The notes below the pieces were generated by a model. It was not told where the DNA came from, searched no databases, and saw only the letters and a program-made list of their open reading frames with translations. From Corynebacterium kroppenstedtii (GTDB taxonomy: Bacteria; Actinomycetota; Actinomycetes; Mycobacteriales; Mycobacteriaceae): DNA of 64,000 nucleotides. The number at the start of each line of letters is the position of its first letter. Positions within the stretch are counted from its first letter, which is position 1. This document shows, in pieces, positions 54,433-63,296 of this stretch. The DNA lies in the NCBI RefSeq assembly GCF_016894245.1, contig NZ_CP069792.1:558001-622000 (forward strand), written 5' to 3'. Position numbers and translations under genes: made by a program.

Positions 54433-57402
54433 GTGGCTCTTTACAGGAAGTACCGTCCCGCAACATTCGCCGACGTCGTCGGCCAAGAACACGTCACCGT
54501 GCCCCTTAGCCGAGCACTCGACGCCGGACGCATCAATCATGCGTACCTGTTCTCCGGACCCCGCGGCTGCGGTAAAACCTCCTCCGCCCGCATCCTCGCG
54601 CGCTCGCTCAACTGCGTGCACGGGCCCACATCGACCCCCTGCGGGGAATGCGAATCCTGCCGAGCACTTGCCCCCGGCGGCCCAGGCTCCCTCGACGTCA
54701 CCGAACTCGACGCGGCCAGCCACCGCGGCGTCGAAGACATGCGAGACCTCCGCGACCGAGCCATCTACGCACCCGCCGAATCCCGGTACCGCGTGTTCAT
54801 CATCGACGAAGCCCACATGATCACCAAAGAAGGCTTCAACGCGCTACTCAAAATCGTCGAAGAACCACCCGAACACCTCGTGTTCATCTTCGCGACCACC
54901 GAACCCGAAAAAGTCCTGACCACCATCAAGTCCAGGACGCACCAATACCCGTTCCGCCTCCTCGCACCCAACGACATGCGGGGCCTTTTGGAACGAATCT
55001 GCCACGAAGAAAAAGTCCAGGTCGAAGACTCCGTCTACCCGCTAGTCATCCGCGCCGGCGGCGGATCCCCCCGCGACTCGCTCTCCGTCCTCGACCAACT
55101 CCTCGCCGGAGCCGACGACAACGGCATCACCTACGCCCACGCCGCAGGCGTCCTCGGGATCACAGACAGCGCACTTATCGATGCCGCGGTCGAATCCGTG
55201 GCCAACAACGATCCGGCCGGGCTTTTCACCACGATTAACAACGTCCTCGACGCCGGACATGACCCGCGACGGTTTGCCACCGACCTCGTCGACCGCTTCC
55301 GCGACCTGCTCGTCCTCCAGTCCATACCCGACGCATTCGACCAAGGACTCGTCGACGCACCCCTCGACCAGCGCGAAACCCTCACCGACGAAGCACAATC
55401 CCTCGGGCCCGCCACGCTCACGCGATGCGCAGCCGTCGTCAGTGACGGACTGAACGAACTAAAAGGCGCCACCTCTCCGCGGCTGCTCCTCGAGATCATG
55501 TGCGCGCGGATGGTCATGCCCGGCGCGGCCGACGGTATAGAAGCACTGTCACAACGCGTTGAAGCGTTAGAAAGTGGCCAACCGGCGGTCAGCCGTTCTG
55601 CCAGCGACAATGATCATCGGGTTGGGAGCACGAGTTCTTCTGCTGCTGAGGGTGGTGCTCGAGCTGCTGATAACGGTGCTGCTGATAGTGGTGCCCCAGG
55701 ATCTGATGCGAACGCGACTCCACCCCGGGCCAAAGGTGGTGGGCGAATCATTTGGCCGCGCAAGAATAAGAAAACTGAGACTCCGACGCCACAGCCCTCG
55801 CCATCCTCGGAAACGAACCCCGAAACGCCACAGGAAGCTAAGGGTTCGGAGCGTCAAGACACAGGCGATGTGAAGTCCCTGGAGACCCAAAGCCCTTCAG
55901 CGGCAACACCTGAAAAACCTGCACCGCCGCAGGATGAGGCCGCAGCATCGTCGCAAAATGAAGCTGCACCATCACCAGAGTCTGTGGATCCGCGGACGAT
56001 GGATCGGGAAACTCTCTCTAAATACTTGCGTGAGCAGGCGTTACAACAAGAGAGAGAAACCCGCGCCCGCGAAGCCGAAGAGCGCATGCACAGGATCGAG
56101 GAGAAGGAAGGCCCCGCCGTCGTACTCCCCGAGAGCGAACGTTCCGCCGACGCGCAGAACACGCACGCCGACAGCGCACGTTCCGATGACACGCCCACGG
56201 CAGATTCCACGGCCACTGCAGCTGCCAACGCTAGTGAAAATTCCGAGGCCAGTGCAGGTCCCGAGACTAACGGCCACGAGGATCAATCGACCGATACCGA
56301 AACAAACCAGCATGACCAACACACCGATGCTGGGGCGGAAACGGATCAGGCCGACCGCGACACCACAGACCACGAAACCGGCCTCACTGCCGATGATCTC
56401 CGGCCACAATGGACACAGATCAAGCAGGCCGTCGGCAAGCGAAGCAAAGTCGCCCAGGTTATGGTCAGCGAAGCTGTCATTCTTGGGGTCTTCCGCAACC
56501 ACGTCGTCCTTGGCCACCACACCGGGGCGCTCGCGCAAAGGCTCAATGACCAGCACATCAACACGTCCATCGTGGACGCAATCACAGATGCCACCGGGCA
56601 AGAAGTCACTGTTGAGGCGGTCATTGGTACCGACGACGCGGCCCTCCAACGATGGAAGGACGCTCACCCAGACCACCCTCGCTCAGCGGTAGCAGATAAA
56701 TCCGCTGCTACCGCCACCACCGACACCGAAACCAGCGCCGACACTTCAACCAGCGCCGACGCCGACAGCGGGAACGGCTCCGCGCCCGGCGATTTCGCGG
56801 GAACCACGTCACCCGCATCACCGGCCTCGCCCACGTCTACCCTGTCCGATTCTGCTCGCACTGCATTAACAGCAGCGGCAGCATGGAAAAAAGCGCAGGA
56901 ACAACAGCAGTCGAACGCCGACGAGACCGGCCAAAGGCAGCGCGATGGGCATGCCCACCCACGACACAACGCCACACCGCAATCACGGAACGGCCAGTCA
57001 CGCCCAACGCACACGCCACCCGCGGGACGGCGAGCAGACTCACCGCAAGAATTCAGTGACGGATCGCCGCTGCCTCCCGAACCCGACGACCCCGATGGCT
57101 ACGGCCCACCACCCGACGACTATTACCCTGCGCCGGGCAATACGTCCGCTGGCACCAACGGCGACGCCACCGAAACCAGCGGTGGCCCCGGCAACGCCAG
57201 CAGCAACTCCGACAAAGGTGGTTCCAACACGGGCGGACCGACTGCCGAAGCACCATCGTCGGCAAGCACCGAATACACGCAAGAAGAAGCCGAAGAAGAA
57301 ATGGTCAACGCCACGCGCGACGACCCCAACTACGACCATCGCTCGGCTAAAGACATAGCCATGGAGCTCCTCATCAAGGAACTCGGTGCGCAACCGCTCT
57401 AG
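54433..57402 (+). CDS. dnaX: DNA polymerase III subunit gamma/tau, very long tau form
   Basis: This is the clamp-loader ATPase of the replisome. The 989-residue protein starts with GTG (ALYRKYRPATFADVVGQ). It has the Walker A FSGPRGCGKTSSAR near residue 45, the zinc site CVHGPTSTPCGECESC, Walker B RVFIIDEAHMIT, and the sensor region FIFATTEPEKVLTTI. After about residue 400 follow long low-complexity segments rich in Ser, Thr, Glu, Asp and Ala, interrupted by a folded tau domain (LRPQWTQIKQAVGKRSKVAQVM, near 660) and closed by a conserved tail (SAKDIAMELLIKELGAQPL). No frameshift signal for a separate gamma form was noticed. Confidence 0.96.
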   Translation: MALYRKYRPATFADVVGQEHVTVPLSRALDAGRINHAYLFSGPRGCGKTSSARILARSLNCVHGPTSTPCGECESCRALAPGGPGSLDVTELDAASHRGVEDMRDLRDRAIYAPAESRYRVFIIDEAHMITKEGFNALLKIVEEPPEHLVFIFATTEPEKVLTTIKSRTHQYPFRLLAPNDMRGLLERICHEEKVQVEDSVYPLVIRAGGGSPRDSLSVLDQLLAGADDNGITYAHAAGVLGITDSALIDAAVESVANNDPAGLFTTINNVLDAGHDPRRFATDLVDRFRDLLVLQSIPDAFDQGLVDAPLDQRETLTDEAQSLGPATLTRCAAVVSDGLNELKGATSPRLLLEIMCARMVMPGAADGIEALSQRVEALESGQPAVSRSASDNDHRVGSTSSSAAEGGARAADNGAADSGAPGSDANATPPRAKGGGRIIWPRKNKKTETPTPQPSPSSETNPETPQEAKGSERQDTGDVKSLETQSPSAATPEKPAPPQDEAAASSQNEAAPSPESVDPRTMDRETLSKYLREQALQQERETRAREAEERMHRIEEKEGPAVVLPESERSADAQNTHADSARSDDTPTADSTATAAANASENSEASAGPETNGHEDQSTDTETNQHDQHTDAGAETDQADRDTTDHETGLTADDLRPQWTQIKQAVGKRSKVAQVMVSEAVILGVFRNHVVLGHHTGALAQRLNDQHINTSIVDAITDATGQEVTVEAVIGTDDAALQRWKDAHPDHPRSAVADKSAATATTDTETSADTSTSADADSGNGSAPGDFAGTTSPASPASPTSTLSDSARTALTAAAAWKKAQEQQQSNADETGQRQRDGHAHPRHNATPQSRNGQSRPTHTPPAGRRADSPQEFSDGSPLPPEPDDPDGYGPPPDDYYPAPGNTSAGTNGDATETSGGPGNASSNSDKGGSNTGGPTAEAPSSASTEYTQEEAEEEMVNATRDDPNYDHRSAKDIAMELLIKELGAQPL

Positions 57403-57555
57403 GCGTCGCACCGGGGAACCCATCACGCCAAAGGGAACCCCACCCCTCCGGGGCGGCATGGCCAGCCGCAACCACCCTTGTCGCACATATTCGTTACACT
57501 GAACCGCGACAATGACACACCAACACGACGATATTTAACGACAAAGGAGACAACA

Positions 57556-57870
57556 ATGGCAGAGCCCGACTTCAACGAAATCATGGCCCAAGCACAGCAA
57601 ATGCAGGAAGAACTGCAACGCGTGCAAGGTGAAATCGCACAATCCGAAATCAGCGGCAGCGCAGGCAACGGCCTGGTCAAGGTCACCATGAAGGGTACCG
57701 GCGAGGTCACCAACGTCACCATCGACAAGTCCGTCGTAGACCCCGATGACGTCGACACTCTCCAAGACCTCGTCCTCGGAGCACTCCAGGACGCCAACAC
57801 CGCGTTGCAGTCGTACGCGCAGGAAAAGATGGGCCCGTTCTCCGAAGGACTCGGAGGCCTCGGCGCCTAA
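57556..57870 (+). CDS. ybaB: Nucleoid-associated protein, YbaB/EbfC family
   Basis: A 104-residue DNA-binding dimer often encoded between dnaX and recR. The coiled-coil helix NEIMAQAQQMQEELQRVQ, the strand pair GNGLVKVTMKGTGEVTNV and the segment LQDLVLGALQDANTALQ are typical. The ATG at 57556 follows AAAGGAGAC. The gene's stop lies inside a perfect hairpin. Confidence 0.93.
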   Translation: MAEPDFNEIMAQAQQMQEELQRVQGEIAQSEISGSAGNGLVKVTMKGTGEVTNVTIDKSVVDPDDVDTLQDLVLGALQDANTALQSYAQEKMGPFSEGLGGLGA

Positions 57871-57883
57871 ACGATTAGGCGCC
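57862..57883 (+). terminator. Hairpin overlapping the ybaB stop codon
   Basis: GGCGCCTAA-ACGA-TTAGGCGCC is a perfect 9-bp stem with a 4-base loop, and its first arm contains the TAA stop codon. No U-run follows, so it may slow the polymerase or stabilise the mRNA 3' end rather than terminate. recR begins 72 bases later. Confidence 0.55.
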
Positions 57884-57954
57884 TAAAGCACTCGGCGCCG
57901 TAACAAAACTAGCCAACCCATCACGCTCACCCCACCCACGAAATCAGGACGTCG

Positions 57955-58611
57955 TTGTTCGAAGGACCACTCCAAGACCTCATCGATGAGTTCTCACGCC
58001 TACCCGGAATCGGCCCCAAAAGCGCCCAACGCATAGCGTTTCACCTGCTCCACACCGACCCCGACGACATCGACCGACTCCGAGCAGCGCTCACCTCCGT
58101 CCGCGACGGCATCACCTTCTGCCGCATCTGCGGAAACATCTCCCGCAATGACGTCTGCCGCATCTGCGCCGACCCCAACCGCGACGCCACCACCATCTGC
58201 GTCATCGAAGAACCCAAAGACATCGAAGTCATCGAAGCCACCGGAGAATACCAAGGCCGCTACCACGTCCTCGGCGGCGCACTCGACCCCCTCGCCAACG
58301 TCGGCCCCAAAGACCTCTCCATCACACAGCTCCTCCAACGCATCGCTGGAGTCCTGCCCGACCGCGAAACCGCCGACTCCACCCCCGACGAACCCAGCTA
58401 CGAAGACGCCCCCACCATCAAAGAAGTCATCATCGCCACCGACCCCAACACCGAAGGCGAAGCGACCAGCTCCTACCTCGCGCGGCTCCTCAAAGACTTC
58501 CCCGACCTCACTACCTCGCGACTCGCGTCCGGCATGCCCATCGGCGGGGATCTCGAGTACGTCGACGAACTCACGCTCTCACGCGCACTCGCCGGACGGC
58601 TCCCGCTCTAG
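57955..58611 (+). CDS. recR: Recombination mediator protein RecR
   Basis: It acts with RecF/RecO to load RecA at gapped DNA. The 218-residue protein has a helix-hairpin-helix [17 protein letters not shown], the four-Cys zinc finger [16 protein letters not shown], and a Toprim domain with [15 protein letters not shown] slightly enlarged Toprim loop (about residues 135-155, Asp/Pro/Thr-rich) is seen. The start is TTG at 57955 with AGGAC upstream; no ATG or GTG fits the conserved N-terminus. Confidence 0.95.
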   Translation: MFEGPLQDLIDEFSRLPGIGPKSAQRIAFHLLHTDPDDIDRLRAALTSVRDGITFCRICGNISRNDVCRICADPNRDATTICVIEEPKDIEVIEATGEYQGRYHVLGGALDPLANVGPKDLSITQLLQRIAGVLPDRETADSTPDEPSYEDAPTIKEVIIATDPNTEGEATSSYLARLLKDFPDLTTSRLASGMPIGGDLEYVDELTLSRALAGRLPL

Positions 58612-58719
58612 CAGGTGGAGAGCTCCCGCTCTAACCCCGCCCGGTCACAGCACCCCGCCCGACCTAACAAAAATCCCCCCGGAAATGCGAAAACAATGAC
58701 ACCATGTTAAAACTGGGGT

Positions 58720-59097
58720 ATGTCTTCTGATAAAGCCCGCTGGGGCCTCACCACCCTGTACACCGTCGCCGGATTCGGACACTTCGTCACACCCAAACCC
58801 TTCGAAGAAATCGTCCCCACCTACGCCCCCGGCACGGCACGATTCTGGAACTACCTCTCCGGCGCCGGCGAACTCGGCACCGCCGCCCTCCTCGCCGCGC
58901 CCAATAACAAAGCCAACAAATATGGCGGCCTCATTTCCGCTGCGCTGCTCCTTGCCGTATGGCCAGGCAATTTCGAGTCCGTCCGCCAACGCCTCGACCG
59001 GCCGTGGACAGAACAAATCGGATGGATAGCGCGCCTCCCACTACAATTACCCATGATCCATGCGTCGTGGAAGATCTGGAAAGAAACGGCCCGCTGA
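58720..59097 (+). CDS. DoxX-like small membrane protein
   Basis: A 125-residue protein with about three to four hydrophobic segments (TTLYTVAGFGHFVTP, LSGAGELGTAALLAA, GGLISAALLLAVWPG). The pattern resembles DoxX/DoxD-like or MauE-like membrane proteins of unknown function. It starts with ATG without a marked Shine-Dalgarno and lies 44 bases before the aldehyde dehydrogenase gene, with which it may be co-transcribed. The substrate or partner is unknown. Confidence 0.7.
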   Translation: MSSDKARWGLTTLYTVAGFGHFVTPKPFEEIVPTYAPGTARFWNYLSGAGELGTAALLAAPNNKANKYGGLISAALLLAVWPGNFESVRQRLDRPWTEQIGWIARLPLQLPMIHASWKIWKETAR

Positions 59098-59141
59098 CCA
59101 GTCCTTCTGATAAACCCAGTCAAACCGTGTAAGACTGTGGT

Positions 59142-60554
59142 ATGAGCACCTTTGCATTAGAAAATCCGAGTACAGGCAAGACAGAAGACCAATTTAACCG
59201 CATCGACGACGCTGACCGCGATAAAATCCTCGACCAATCCACCGAGGCCTACAAACAGTGGAAAGAAACCTCCCTTGAAGAGCGTGTCAACGTCCTCAAC
59301 AAAGTAGCCGACCTCTACGAAGAGCGCGCCGATGAGCTAGCCAGCTACATCGGCCGCGAAATGGGCAAGCTCACGCGGTGGGCCCAAGGCGAGATACAAA
59401 TCGTAGTCAACATTTATCGTTGGTACGCCGAGCACGCCTACGAGCTCATGCAAGACACCGAGCTCCCCCGCCAGGGTGCGATTCGCACCTTCGTACGGCA
59501 CGACCCGATGGGGCCGATCCTGGGCATTATGCCGTGGAACTTCCCCTACTACCAGGTTGCACGGTGGGCTGCTCCGAACCTCCTGCTAGGAAACACCCTC
59601 GTGCTCAAGCACGCTTCCATCTGCCCACTGTCCTCCCAGGCGTGCCAAGACCTGCTCGAAGAGGCCGGGTTGCCCAAGGGCGTTTTCATCAACATGTACG
59701 CATCCGGTTCACAAATGGACGCCTTCGTCGCCGACAAGCGCATCAAGGGCGTATCACTCACCGGTTCTGAAGCAGCCGGTGCAGCCGTCGCGAAAACCGC
59801 TGGCGAAAACTACAAGAAGTCGCTACTCGAGTTGGGTGGTAATGACCCGTTCATCGTTCTTGACGACACCAACCTCGACGACGTCCTGGACAACTTCGTG
59901 AAAATCCGCATGTACAACACGGGCCAAGCGTGCAACGCCCCTAAGCGGCTGATTGTCATGGAATCCTTCTACGACAAAGTTGTCGCCGGCTTGGAAGAAC
60001 GCATCAGCAAGATGACCGTCGGCCCGTGGGATGACGACAAGGCCGACATTGGCCCGCTATCCTCGATCGATGCCCGCGACGGCATCGTTGAGCGCCTGGA
60101 CAAAGCCGCTAAGGACGGCAAGGCCACCATCAAGGTGGGTGGACACGCGCTGGATCGTGATGGCGCCTACATGGAGCCCACCCTTCTTACCGACGTTGAC
60201 CCCGCGTCGGACGTCGGATGCAACGAGATATTCGGGCCGGTTGCGATTGTGTATCCGGCGAAGGATGCCGACGAGGCTGTCCACATCGCGAATGATTACT
60301 CCGACTACGGCCTGTCGGGCTCCGTCTGGGGCTCTGACCTGGACAAGGCTTGGGAAGTGGCCAGCCAGTTGAAGGACGGCATGACGTTTGTGAACGAATC
60401 ATCCGTCACCGAAGCAGGGCTGCCATTCGGCGGTGTTGGCCGCTCTGGCTACGGCCGTGAGATGGAGCGGTGGGGTGTTAAGGAATTCGCAAACGAGCAC
60501 CTCTTCCGCATCAGCGAAGGTCCCAACGGCGGAGGACTATCCCCAGCAATGTAG
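59142..60554 (+). CDS. gabD1: NAD(P)-dependent aldehyde dehydrogenase, succinate-semialdehyde dehydrogenase-like
   Basis: A 470-residue class I aldehyde dehydrogenase. The cofactor segment is GILGIMPWNFPYYQVARW, the general-base Glu lies in LLELGGNDPFIVL, and the catalytic Cys in YNTGQACNAPKR. The C-terminal SYGRE-like segment (GRSGYGREMERWG) belongs to the GabD1/SSADH group. The protein oxidises succinate semialdehyde or a similar aldehyde in the cytoplasm. This intact copy may compensate for the frameshifted gabD2 at 9888-11494. The neighbouring ethanolamine-type permease at 63297 suggests that amine-derived aldehydes are another possibility. Confidence 0.88.
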   Translation: MSTFALENPSTGKTEDQFNRIDDADRDKILDQSTEAYKQWKETSLEERVNVLNKVADLYEERADELASYIGREMGKLTRWAQGEIQIVVNIYRWYAEHAYELMQDTELPRQGAIRTFVRHDPMGPILGIMPWNFPYYQVARWAAPNLLLGNTLVLKHASICPLSSQACQDLLEEAGLPKGVFINMYASGSQMDAFVADKRIKGVSLTGSEAAGAAVAKTAGENYKKSLLELGGNDPFIVLDDTNLDDVLDNFVKIRMYNTGQACNAPKRLIVMESFYDKVVAGLEERISKMTVGPWDDDKADIGPLSSIDARDGIVERLDKAAKDGKATIKVGGHALDRDGAYMEPTLLTDVDPASDVGCNEIFGPVAIVYPAKDADEAVHIANDYSDYGLSGSVWGSDLDKAWEVASQLKDGMTFVNESSVTEAGLPFGGVGRSGYGREMERWGVKEFANEHLFRISEGPNGGGLSPAM

Positions 60555-60568
60555 TTTGCTGACGTGAA

Positions 60569-60594
60569 GGGTCGCGCTGCCCTCTAGCGCACCC
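60569..60594. terminator. Hairpin between convergent aldehyde dehydrogenase and Nudix–LOG genes
   Basis: GGGTCGCGCT pairs with AGCGCACCC with one bulged base. It lies between the two stop codons. No T-run is present on either side. Confidence 0.4.
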
Positions 60595-60599
60595 GACCT

Positions 60600-61712
60600 C
60601 TAGCCCCACTTCGGGGCCGGAGGGACCCAAGCGTCGACCTTCTCATACAGCTCGCTTGGGTTATCCGCAATAATGAGGGATTCCAGATACGCAGAGCTTA
60701 AGAAACCCTCTGCCACCATATGTTTAATGGTGCTGATCAGCGGATCCCAGTAGCCATTCACGTTGAGCAGCGCCACAGCGTGCTGTGTGTAGCCCAGTTG
60801 TTGCTGGGTCCAGGCATCGAAAAGCTCGTCGACAGTGCCGGCACCTCCGGGTAGCCCCACAACGATATCGGCTAATTCCCCCATTCGCGTTTTACGCGCA
60901 GACATCGTGGGCACCAGCTCTAAACGCGTTAAACGGTCGTGCGCGATTTCTCCACGCGCCGGAGTGGGCATAGTTCCATCGGCCCGTGGAATAACATAAG
61001 AGTGTCCGCCCTGGTTAAAGCCATTGGGGCCATCCACACCGGCGAGCAAATAGGGGATGACGCCGATGCACAACGTTCCATCCTCAGCGGCAGTATCCCC
61101 CACAACTCCCATGAGGCCCGCGCGCCCGCCACCATAAACAATGTGATCATTGTGGGCGCCGATGGAACGCACCAGCGACTCCACAGCCTCCCGATAGGCG
61201 GGACTGTTCCCCAGCGCCGAGCCGGTGAACAGGAGGAATCCGCGTCCATATAACTGCGGCACTACCTCACGAGTCAGAGGCGCAATAGATTCACGTTCGG
61301 TTTTGATGTGCTCGCTGGTCAACCAGCACGCCTCGTCGAGTTCAGCATGCGGAGTTACGTCATAGACGTCGTTATTGTCACTATTGCTGACGCCGGCGTT
61401 ATCGACGTGACCGTCGTCGGCACTATTGTTCCAGCTCAGCGGGTTTTTTAGCGTAAAAACGTCGGCGAGTAGTTGTGTGTTGGCCTCATTAGCCGCGTTT
61501 GTTCGGAACGTGCCGACGAAGGTCAGGTCCTCTGTTGTGACGTGAAGGTCCAGTTCTTCATCGAGTTCGCGAATGAGCGTTTGATCTGGTGTTTCTCCCA
61601 GCTCTGGCTTGCCGCCGGGAAACATAAACGCTGACGTTCCCTTCTTGCGGACAAGTAAGAACTGGCCATCACGATTCCGGATGATTGCGGCGCTCACGCG
61701 AATGATTGACAT
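60600..61712 (-). CDS. Nudix hydrolase fused to a LOG-family phosphoribohydrolase
   Basis: The 370-residue protein joins two enzymes. Residues 1 to about 155 form a Nudix domain with a canonical box GGKPELGETPDQTLIRELDE followed by EL. Residues 155-370 form a LOG domain (TIGR00730 group) with FTGSALGNSP, YGGGRAGLMGVVGD, the MSARKTRM segment bearing the catalytic Arg, and the phosphate motif LPGGAGTVDELF. LOG enzymes release cytokinin-type bases from nucleoside 5'-monophosphates, and Nudix enzymes cleave nucleoside diphosphate derivatives, so a two-step nucleotide clean-up is possible. ATG 61712 directly precedes the Nudix domain; ATG 61748 would add 12 residues. Confidence 0.87.
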   Translation of the reverse strand: MSIIRVSAAIIRNRDGQFLLVRKKGTSAFMFPGGKPELGETPDQTLIRELDEELDLHVTTEDLTFVGTFRTNAANEANTQLLADVFTLKNPLSWNNSADDGHVDNAGVSNSDNNDVYDVTPHAELDEACWLTSEHIKTERESIAPLTREVVPQLYGRGFLLFTGSALGNSPAYREAVESLVRSIGAHNDHIVYGGGRAGLMGVVGDTAAEDGTLCIGVIPYLLAGVDGPNGFNQGGHSYVIPRADGTMPTPARGEIAHDRLTRLELVPTMSARKTRMGELADIVVGLPGGAGTVDELFDAWTQQQLGYTQHAVALLNVNGYWDPLISTIKHMVAEGFLSSAYLESLIIADNPSELYEKVDAWVPPAPKWG

Positions 61713-61904
61713 AGGTTGCAAGTCTAACAAAGGGGTGTGGCGGAGCATTGGCCTTCAGCCCCAAAATAATCAATTTTCAATAAGACATTCGTTGGGTCTT
61801 TTTCCAGCGATTTTCTATATGTGGTGAATGTCGTTAAGATCGGAAGTGAGTAACGCGCGGAGACTATCCGCAGCGTCGATAAACGCACAGAAAGGTTGCG
61901 CACT

Positions 61905-62219
61905 ATGACTGCTGAGCACGTCATTCACGAGAATCACACCCATGAGCATGGTCCGGGCTGCGGGCACGTCGCTATCCCCCACGGTGACCACGTCGACTAC
62001 CTGCACGACGGCCACCTCCACCACAAGCACGAAGACCACTGGGACGAATGCACGACCGAGGGGCACACGATCCACGAGAACCACCCCCACGAGCATGGTC
62101 CGGGCTGCGGGCACGTCGCTATCCCCCACGGTGACCACGTCGACTACCTGCACGACGGCCACCTCCACCACAAGCACGAAGACCACTGGGACGAGTGTGG
62201 CCATCTGACCTGTAGCTAA
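61905..62219 (+). CDS. His-rich metal-binding protein with internal duplication
   Basis: The 104-residue protein consists almost wholly of two near-identical 49-residue units, each with HEHGPGCGHVAIPHGD and LHDGHLHHKHEDHWDEC. More than a quarter of the residues are His, with Asp, Glu and Cys in positions suited to bind zinc or nickel. Small His-rich proteins with one such unit are known in corynebacteria and are sometimes misnamed zinc transporter; a storage, buffering or chaperone role is likely. ATG 61905 follows GAAAGG. A strong terminator follows. Confidence 0.85.
   Translation: MTAEHVIHENHTHEHGPGCGHVAIPHGDHVDYLHDGHLHHKHEDHWDECTTEGHTIHENHPHEHGPGCGHVAIPHGDHVDYLHDGHLHHKHEDHWDECGHLTCS
61944..62194 (+). 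repeat. 104-bp perfect direct repeat inside the His-rich gene
   Basis: Bases 61944-62047 are identical to 62091-62194, offset by 147 bases (49 codons). The lack of silent changes shows a recent duplication or ongoing homogenisation. Confidence 0.9.
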
Positions 62220-62254
62220 AAGCTGCACGAGGTAACGCACGGTAAAACAACATG

Positions 62255-62433
62255 AAAGGAGCGCCGTACCTTGCTCCCCAGCAGGTACGGCGCTCCTTTT
62301 GTCCCATTGCTCCCTCGAGGATCGAAATGCATCACCAAACTTTCAGATCGTGAGAAGCGTTGATGCCTCTCTGTTCCGCTTACATGACACAAACTACGAA
62401 GCGCACCTGAACAAACAACAAAACAAACCTGTG
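62255..62433. repeat. Terminator-bearing repeat, copy A
   Basis: The copy opens with a very strong hairpin at 62255-62300 (AAAGGAGCGCCGTACC... and its inverted copy, then TTTTG), which terminates the His-rich gene. It continues through GTCCCATTGCTCCCTC, CACCAAACTTTCAG and CACCTGAACAAACAACAAAA, all repeated in copy B at 62888-63083. Confidence 0.8.
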
Positions 62434-62513
62434 TAGTTACTGAGAAAAACAAAGGGAGCCTGAGAAGGAGTGCCACTGCCCCCCCCACAACCACGCGTGA
62501 GGATGGATACTGC

Positions 62514-62714
62514 CTAGGCGCCCCTGAGCTCAGCGCCCTGCACATCTGCAAAACTCAACGGCTTGCCATCGTTGTACTCTTCGGAGAAATACTCAGCTTC
62601 GTTGATGTGATGCTGTTTTTCTTCCTCACTTAACTTTTCCCATATCTCAACTGTTTCGGGAGTTACGTAGAGATAATCGGAAATGACGATGCGATCGCTC
62701 TCGTTATTGCTCAT
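62514..62714 (-). CDS. Small acidic protein of unknown function between the two repeat copies
   Basis: A 66-residue, Glu/Asp-rich product beginning MSNNESDRIVISDYLYV and containing EIWEKLSEEEKQHHINEAEYF, a probable helix. No Shine-Dalgarno is visible before the ATG, so it may be leaderless. It has no recognisable family. Its place between two copies of the same 180-195-base repeat suggests it may belong to a small inserted or duplicated cassette. Confidence 0.5.
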   Translation of the reverse strand: MSNNESDRIVISDYLYVTPETVEIWEKLSEEEKQHHINEAEYFSEEYNDGKPLSFADVQGAELRGA

Positions 62715-62887
62715 AAAGAAACTATAAGTCCCACACCGGCCAGCAGTCTTCAGTGTTTCTACTTTCTTCTCCTCCTCTCCTAATTTCCCCTATTTACGAC
62801 GTGCCCCGGGGTTCCTCGGGACCCCGCTCCCTGTATGCCTGAAAAGCCATCCTCCTGCGCGGCCGGCACACCGCCCTTCATACACAT

Positions 62888-63083
62888 AAAAGAAGCGCCG
62901 TACCTTGCTCCCCAGCAGGTACGGCGCTTCTTTGTCCCATTGCTCCCTCAAGGATCGAGATGAATCACCAAACTTTCAGGTCATGAAAAGCACGAACTGC
63001 TTTTCTGTGTTTACGTTCTCTGTTTCGCTTACGAGACTTAACCTACGAAGCCCACCTGAACAAACAACAAAACAAACCTGTGG
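62888..63083. repeat. Terminator-bearing repeat, copy B
   Basis: A second copy of the element at 62255-62433. The hairpin AAAGAAGCGCCGTACC.../GGTACGGCGCTTCTTT carries a compensatory pair change relative to copy A (GAGC/GCTC to AAGC/GCTT), so the stem is conserved. The distal CACCTGAACAAACAACAAAA block is identical. Copy B has no gene immediately upstream to terminate. The remaining non-coding sequence to 63296 shows no further gene. Confidence 0.8.
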
Positions 63084-63296
63084 AAACACTGTAAAAATCG
63101 CTCTTTCCTTAAGAACGCCGACCGCCGACCGCCGCAGCGTAGCTTGAGCCCTCCAACACCCGCCCCCTCCCACGGCTTGCGCTCTCCGACCCCACACAAA
63201 CCCCGTTTTACCCCGCCGTAACACAACCTCAGAAAAGCAACGCTCCCGCAACATGGCAGCAAAGGGACAGAGAGAAAGCACACCTACCGTCACACT

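Noticed and set aside
56041..56676. - strand frame inside dnaX
   Set aside because: It mirrors the low-complexity tau region and has no start signal or motif.
62119..62551. - strand frames over the terminator and His-rich gene
   Set aside because: They cross strong terminator hairpins and are explained by the repeats on the other strand.
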